Positions 59,690-64,000 of a stretch of 64,000 bases of DNA are shown here, piece after piece. Source of the stretch: Rothia endophytica (GTDB lineage Bacteria > Actinomycetota > Actinomycetes > Actinomycetales > Micrococcaceae). Location: assembly GCF_928381505.1 (NCBI RefSeq), contig NZ_CAKMSJ010000005.1:62001-126000 (forward strand), in the 5' to 3' direction. The notes beneath the pieces are model-generated. The model searched no databases. It had not been told where the DNA came from and worked only from the letters and a program-made list of their open reading frames with translations. How positions within the stretch are numbered: position 1 is the first letter of the stretch; each line of letters begins with the position of its first letter. Position numbers and translations under genes: made by a program.

Positions 59690-61630
59690 CTACTGGCCCT
59701 GGACGTGTTCCGGGGCCAGAGTGCTGTGGGCCAGGCTAGCTTCTGCCTGCTGGACGGCGTCTGCAATGGTCTGGGCGTAGACTTCAAGGCCCGGCCCCTG
59801 GGGGTGCACGCCGTCTGACACCAGGTACTCCGGGTGCCCTTCGCTGGCTGCCTGCCAGTCGGCGATGCTCACCGTATCGGGGTGAGCTGCGGCAAAGGCG
59901 CGAATAGCCTGATTAGAAGGCTCAATCCAGGGCAGGCTGGCAGGGCCGCGGCCGGTCACGAGAACTAACCGGCGTTCACCATCGCCAACTACTGTCTGGA
60001 GTAGCTGTTCAAGTTCTTCAGTTGAGAAAGTGGAATTTGCGGTCACTGAGAGCACCACAATGGTGGGGAGCGTACCTTCGTTTGCCCGCTGCTTAATCAG
60101 GGGTATGGCCTTACTGCTGGTGCGGGAAACTTCCCCGTCAATAGCCGCATGAGGGAGCATGTTTGCCAGCTCACCGGCGGCGGCCAGCGTCACAGAGTCA
60201 CCCACCACACTTACCCCATCGGGAATTGCAAAGGGAGTGGGCGTGTCAGCCGGTGGCTGGTCCTCTGGGGCAGAGGTAACCGGCTGTTGCTGGTGTTCAT
60301 CTTGGGCAGCCTGGCCGGCAGCAATGAGAGCTTGGGCCTGCGTCATGTTCGGTGCTGTACGTACAGCAAAAACCGTTGCGATGAGGGCTAGGCAGGCCAG
60401 CACCGCAGCGGCCACGGGCACCACTTTGCCGGTGCGAGCAAATATAGCGGTCAGCCAGGAACTCAGGGCCCCGCGGAAGCCTAGAGCGCGAACCGGTTGT
60501 TCCACATAGATGTAAGAGGCACCGGCGCAGAGCAGAGTGAGTAGCAGGACGACGGCATTGACCCAGGGGGCGCTGACGGGGCCAAAGGCATAGTGAGCCA
60601 GCACCATCAGCGGCCAATGCCAGAGATAAATACCGTAGGACCTCTGACCCACCCAGACGAGAGGGGGAAAGGAGAGCAGAGCGCGAAAAGCGCCTGAGGT
60701 GCCGCCCCGGACATCCGGTAGGAGTGCCTGAATCATTCCCAAACCTAAGAGGGAACCGGTAAGAAGCCCCCAGGGCATCAAAAGACCCGGGTTAGCATCA
60801 GAAAGGGTGAGGGCCAAGGGTATTACGAGCAGGAGGGACACCCAGCCCGTTACCTGACGGATCCAGCCCTGGGCGCCGTTGCCGTAACCAACGATGGGGT
60901 AGAGACGTTCATCTGCTGGCGGGTACATAGACCAGGGCAGCAGCATAGCGAGTAGTACGCCCACCATCAGACCGTAGAGATGGGTATCGGTGCCGTAGTA
61001 GAGGCGGGTAGCTGAAGCGCCCAGCGCCCCTAGGATGAGCGTGAGCAACAGGGAGAGTGTGCCCAAAATTGCCGGGACCAGTGAACGCTGCCACCACTTG
61101 GCGGTGAACATGAAGACAAAGACCATGATGACCGGCCAGAAGAAGTAGAACTGTTCCTCAACAGCCAGGGACCAGAAATTGGTCATGAGTTCGGGGGAGG
61201 TCTGGGTGAAATAGTCGTTACCTGCCCCGATGAGCAGCCAGTTAGAAGAGTAGGTGAAGGCACCCAAAATTTGGCGTCCCAGACCTACCTGGGCGTCCCC
61301 GCCCACGAACAGTGCCACTGTAGAGATAAAGAGCACCAGCACAGCGACGGCCGGGATAAGACGGCGCAGACGCCGCACCCAGAAAGCGATGATGTTCATC
61401 TTGCCGGTATAAGCACCCTCGCGCAGCAGTAGGGCGGTAATGAGGTAACCGGAGATAACGAAGAAAATATCAACACCGATCATGCCTCCGGGCAGAGCTT
61501 GGGGCCAGAAATGGTAGACCACAACCAGTAGCACGGCGATGGCTCGTATACCGTCGAGCCCGCGCAGCACAAATTTTCTCTGCCCTTCGTGCGGGTGCAC
61601 GGCAGAATAAAAGACGTGGTCCTCTTTCAC
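59690..61630 (-). CDS. acyltransferase 3 family protein with SGNH domain (OafA-type)
   Basis: A 646-residue protein. The N-terminal acyltransferase-3 domain has about ten spans, starting RKFVLRGLDGIRAIAVLLVVVYHFWP (His catalytic) and including GGMIGVDIFFVISGYLIT. A C-terminal SGNH-type lipase/esterase-like domain (about 470-640) carries VVGDSVTLAAAGEL (Ser block), VLSVTANSTF and SDGVHPQG (Asp-x-x-His block). Such bifunctional enzymes O-acetylate cell-surface glycans (OafA, OatA, PatB-type roles) such as peptidoglycan. ATG 61630 is preceded by weak sites, and the end of the open frame fixes the extent. It is divergent from dapB. Confidence 0.93.
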   Translation of the reverse strand: MKEDHVFYSAVHPHEGQRKFVLRGLDGIRAIAVLLVVVYHFWPQALPGGMIGVDIFFVISGYLITALLLREGAYTGKMNIIAFWVRRLRRLIPAVAVLVLFISTVALFVGGDAQVGLGRQILGAFTYSSNWLLIGAGNDYFTQTSPELMTNFWSLAVEEQFYFFWPVIMVFVFMFTAKWWQRSLVPAILGTLSLLLTLILGALGASATRLYYGTDTHLYGLMVGVLLAMLLPWSMYPPADERLYPIVGYGNGAQGWIRQVTGWVSLLLVIPLALTLSDANPGLLMPWGLLTGSLLGLGMIQALLPDVRGGTSGAFRALLSFPPLVWVGQRSYGIYLWHWPLMVLAHYAFGPVSAPWVNAVVLLLTLLCAGASYIYVEQPVRALGFRGALSSWLTAIFARTGKVVPVAAAVLACLALIATVFAVRTAPNMTQAQALIAAGQAAQDEHQQQPVTSAPEDQPPADTPTPFAIPDGVSVVGDSVTLAAAGELANMLPHAAIDGEVSRTSSKAIPLIKQRANEGTLPTIVVLSVTANSTFSTEELEQLLQTVVGDGERRLVLVTGRGPASLPWIEPSNQAIRAFAAAHPDTVSIADWQAASEGHPEYLVSDGVHPQGPGLEVYAQTIADAVQQAEASLAHSTLAPEHVQGQ

Positions 61631-61939
61631 CGAAAAGATCCTCTGGTTTTATTAGGGGGAGATGTGCAGATGCACCTCACCAGTTTAGGGGGTAGAGGGC
61701 TAAAAGCAGGGCGCGCAGAACCTGTCGGTAAGGGTGTTCTTTCATCATCAACCAGCCCGGTTTCGTATGCTGAAACGGTGTGAAGCGCTTGGGAAGAGTA
61801 TACGCGCTTGTGAACATGTCTTTTATGAAGTGTGCCCCTGCGCCGGGCAGGTGTTTTCGCTAGAGTGGTAGGCAGCAGTAGCGCCACGTATCTGGCGTTA
61901 CCTACAAGTACTCGGGTTGCTGGGAGACAGGGCAGGTAA
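61631..61939. promoter_or_regulatory. divergent gap with dapB leader hairpin
   Basis: About 300 bases with no gene. GTAGCGCCA (61878-61886) pairs with TGGCGTTAC (61893-61901) with a six-base loop, and outer GTAGG/CTAC arms extend the stem (61869-61905), placed 35 bases before the dapB start. Promoters for both the acyltransferase and dapB must lie here. No lysine riboswitch consensus was recognised. Confidence 0.4.
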
Positions 61940-62695
61940 ATGAGCAAGATGTGGAAGGTTGCTGTGGTCGGTGCAGCTGGCCGTATGGGGTCAGAAGCAG
62001 TAGCGGCGGTCAATAAAGCTGATGATATGGAGCTGGTAGCGGCCCTGGGCAACGGAGATTCCCTGGAACTTCTGGTGGAATATGGCGCAGAAGTCATGAT
62101 TGACCTGACCGTTCCCGCTGTCACTGAGCAGAACGTCCGCTTCGCAGTAGAGCACAATATTCACGCCGTAGTAGGCACCACCGGCTGGGACGAGGAACGC
62201 CTCAGCAGCCTTGAAACCCTCCTCAAAGAGCACCCCAGCGTTGGTGTACTGATTGCCCCTAACTTTGCCATCGGCTCCATTTTGGCCACCGAATTCGCTG
62301 CCAAAGCTGCCCGCTTCTTTGAATCGGTAGAAGTTATTGAGATGCACCACCCCAATAAGGTGGACGCCCCGAGCGGTACCGCGGTGCACACCGCCCAGAA
62401 AATTGCTGAATCCCGAGCAACCGCCGGTGTCGGGCCTTCACCTGACGCAACCGAAACCGACCCTGATGGCTCACGCGGTGCCGTGGTCAATGGCGTCAAC
62501 GTGCACGCCGTGCGTCTGCGCGGGCTGACCGCTCACCAAGAAATCCTGCTGGGAGATGCTGGCCAGCAGCTGGTCATCCGCCACGACTCCTTTGACCGCA
62601 CTAGCTTCATGCCCGGCGTCCTGCTAGGCGTGCGCCAGGTAGCTGAGAACCCCGGCCTCTCAGTGGGCCTTGACCGGTACCTTAACCTTGACTAG
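61940..62695 (+). CDS. dapB: 4-hydroxy-tetrahydrodipicolinate reductase
   Basis: A 251-residue DapB of the lysine/diaminopimelate pathway. Dinucleotide-binding motif: VAVVGAAGRMGSEA. The catalytic signature EVIEMHHPNKVDAPSGTA (about residues 132-149) contains the His-His and Lys that protonate the substrate. DAP is a precursor for lysine and peptidoglycan cross-links. ATG 61940 follows a weak GGCAGGTAA. dapA follows after one membrane protein gene. Confidence 0.98.
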   Translation: MSKMWKVAVVGAAGRMGSEAVAAVNKADDMELVAALGNGDSLELLVEYGAEVMIDLTVPAVTEQNVRFAVEHNIHAVVGTTGWDEERLSSLETLLKEHPSVGVLIAPNFAIGSILATEFAAKAARFFESVEVIEMHHPNKVDAPSGTAVHTAQKIAESRATAGVGPSPDATETDPDGSRGAVVNGVNVHAVRLRGLTAHQEILLGDAGQQLVIRHDSFDRTSFMPGVLLGVRQVAENPGLSVGLDRYLNLD

Positions 62696-63311
62696 CACAA
62701 CCCCCAGCACCTCACTCAGGCTCTTTAGCGCTGGCACTATTGCCCTGGCTGTGCTCACCGTGCTCATTCTTCCCCTGGGCTGGGGCACCAAACTCTTCCT
62801 GCTCACGGTAGGTGTCTTCTGCGCTGTCTTCATCGCGGTGGATGCCGGAGGCCGAGGCAAAATCTTTGCAGCCCTAATCACCGGGGCGCTCGCCCTCTAC
62901 TTGGCGCTGACAGTGCAGCGTGGGCTGATCTTCATTGAACATGCTGGCCCCGTGGGATTGGTTCTTGGCCTTGCCCTCATCGTCCTACCCCTTCTGGGAG
63001 TCTGGTCCATCGTCCGAGAAATTATCTTTGGCGCCCGCACCCAAAAACTGGGTGAAGAACTGGCGCAGGCCGGTGAGCTTCCAGAAGACCACCTGCCCCG
63101 CAGCGCTTCGGGGCGGATCGATCGGGCAGCTGCCGATGAACAGTTCACTCAGTACGCCGGCGCGGTAGAAAATGATGGTGGCAGCTGGAAGAACTGGTTC
63201 AAACTATCTTTAGCCTACGACGCTTCGGGCGACCGCAAACGTGCCCGAAAGTCCATGCGCACCGCCATTGACCTATACCGGGGTAAAACACCCCAGAACC
63301 TCACCGTCTAG
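62688..63311 (+). CDS. conserved membrane/TPR-type protein between dapB and dapA
   Basis: About 207 residues from TTG 62688, which overlaps the dapB stop (a TTG at 62670 would add six residues). Four spans in the first half (IALAVLTVLILPLGW, LFLLTVGVFCAVFIA, IFAALITGALALYLAL, GLVLGLALIVLPLLGVW) are followed by a soluble C-terminal part ending NWFKLSLAYDASGDRKRARKSMRTAIDLYRG, the pattern of a tetratricopeptide-like pair of helices. Similar genes sit between dapB and dapA in Micrococcaceae. Exact function unknown. Confidence 0.7.
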   Translation: MTSTTPSTSLRLFSAGTIALAVLTVLILPLGWGTKLFLLTVGVFCAVFIAVDAGGRGKIFAALITGALALYLALTVQRGLIFIEHAGPVGLVLGLALIVLPLLGVWSIVREIIFGARTQKLGEELAQAGELPEDHLPRSASGRIDRAAADEQFTQYAGAVENDGGSWKNWFKLSLAYDASGDRKRARKSMRTAIDLYRGKTPQNLTV

Positions 63312-63413
63312 AGAATTTCAACTGATCACACGGGTAGCACCGGGGGAGCAAGCTCACACGAGATGGGCTACTTTCTAGGGACTAGCCCCAGCACATAAGG
63401 TAACGTATTAACT

Positions 63414-64000
63414 ATGTCTGAGACTGCAACCACCACCTCACCCATCTTTGGTCGACTGCTGACCGCTATGGTCACCCCTTTCACCGAGTCTGGTGACGTT
63501 GACGAGAAAGCCACAGCGGCTCTTGCTCAAAACCTTGTGGACCGCGGTCATGACGGTCTCATCGTCTGCGGCACGACCGGCGAATACTCCACCATGACCG
63601 ATGAAGAAAATGAGAACGTTTTCCGCATCGTCAAAGAGGCAGTGGGGGAGCGAGCCCACATCGTGGCCGGCGTGGGCTCTAACGACACTAACCACACTCT
63701 TCACCTGGCCTCCCGCGCCGAAGCGGTTGGTGTAGACGGCCTGCTGGTGGTAACCCCCTATTACAACAAGCCCACTCAGACTGGACTTGAAGCCCACTTC
63801 CGCACCGTAGCTGATGCCGTCAAAACCCCCGTTATGCTCTATGACATTCCCGGGCGAGCTGGCATTCCCATTACTCCTGCGGTCTACCGTTCACTGGCTA
63901 GCCACGAGAACATCGTGGCTGTTAAGGACGCTAAGGCAGACTTCACCGCAGCCACCGAGGTCATGGAAACCACCGACCTGCAGTACTACTCCGGTGATGA
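63414..64000 (+). CDS. dapA: 4-hydroxy-tetrahydrodipicolinate synthase (partial)
   Basis: 195 codons visible, running off the right edge. The N-terminal TIM barrel starts FGRLLTAMVTPFTESGDVDEKATAALAQNLVDRGHDGLIVCGTTGEYSTMT, with VGVDGLLVVTPYYNKPTQTGLEAHF and the catalytic Tyr region LYDIPGRAGIP. The catalytic Lys is probably in NIVAVKDAKADF near the end. It condenses pyruvate with aspartate semialdehyde in lysine synthesis. The pyruvate demand links loosely with the fermentation genes. The start at ATG 63414 has GGTAAC but no strong Shine-Dalgarno. Confidence 0.96.
   Translation, partial: MSETATTTSPIFGRLLTAMVTPFTESGDVDEKATAALAQNLVDRGHDGLIVCGTTGEYSTMTDEENENVFRIVKEAVGERAHIVAGVGSNDTNHTLHLASRAEAVGVDGLLVVTPYYNKPTQTGLEAHFRTVADAVKTPVMLYDIPGRAGIPITPAVYRSLASHENIVAVKDAKADFTAATEVMETTDLQYYSGD

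Noticed and set aside
61631-61939. Lysine riboswitch before dapB
   Set aside because: The only clear structure is a 9-bp hairpin. The long multi-helix lysine riboswitch consensus is not visible.

Overview
The window comes from an actinobacterium of the Micrococcaceae, and gene content and order best fit the genus Rothia. This is an inference from three things: core proteins read like those of Arthrobacter, Kocuria and Rothia; the core gene order is actinobacterial (M23 peptidase-rpsB-tsf-pyrH-frr-cdsA, dxr/rseP/ispG/GNAT/proS, rimP-nusA-ylxR-infB-rbfA-truB-ribF-rpsO-pnp-M16 peptidase-dapB-dapA); and it carries a fermentative pyruvate formate-lyase operon, which fits a facultatively anaerobic oral or mucosal relative. 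GTG and TTG starts are frequent, and perfect-stem hairpins lie between many genes.

Bases 1-11,000 are accessory DNA. The left part holds the end of a methyltransferase, a divergent TetR/VOC pair with a palindromic operator, a solitary serine resolvase, an HxlR/SnoaL-like pair and a broken flavin monooxygenase. The monooxygenase fragment is joined back-to-front to a secreted Pro/Glu-repeat gene that is itself frameshifted. Next comes a minus-strand island (about 5.0-10.8 kb). It holds a large acidic single-pass membrane protein of unknown function, two paralogous small proteins with a CxH...CWxC motif, a tyrosine recombinase, a small membrane protein, a HicA-like protein, an NrdH-like redoxin and an unknown protein. 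It ends beside a tRNA-like sequence with an intact 3' half, probably an attachment site.

Bases 11,000-24,900 return to core genes: the M23 peptidase, then rpsB-tsf-pyrH-frr-cdsA, a DivIVA-like protein, a DUF485/acetate permease pair, a small GlsB-type membrane protein, an ABC exporter and dxr. An IS5-type element sits between the peptidase and rpsB. A second copy of its end lies beyond yceI, so transposase plus yceI may form one transposable unit.

Bases 24,900-37,900 hold an anaerobic operon (pflB, a separate glycyl-radical domain protein, pflA) inserted in opposite orientation between dxr and rseP-ispG, genes that are normally adjacent. They are followed by GNAT, a secreted LGFP-type protein, proS and a TauE-like permease. 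Pyruvate formate-lyase is naturally split here: the catalytic subunit stops before the glycine loop, and an 83-residue protein supplies it.

Bases 37,900-64,000 are the translation and RNA-processing block (rimP, nusA, ylxR, infB, rbfA, truB, ribF, rpsO, pnp), with luxS-mtnN, a tripartite tricarboxylate transporter, an M16 peptidase, an acyltransferase and the lysine genes dapB and dapA (dapA runs off the end).

The most unusual feature is a family of at least five dispersed palindromic elements in intergenic gaps (28.6, 44.2, 46.4, 48.0 and 55.2 kb). Four keep a short conserved core (CGCCAGCCCCGAGCCAG). Four keep an inner hairpin loop (GGTTCGCAAGCTCAC or a variant). In all of them the outer arms differ between copies but stay self-complementary within a copy.
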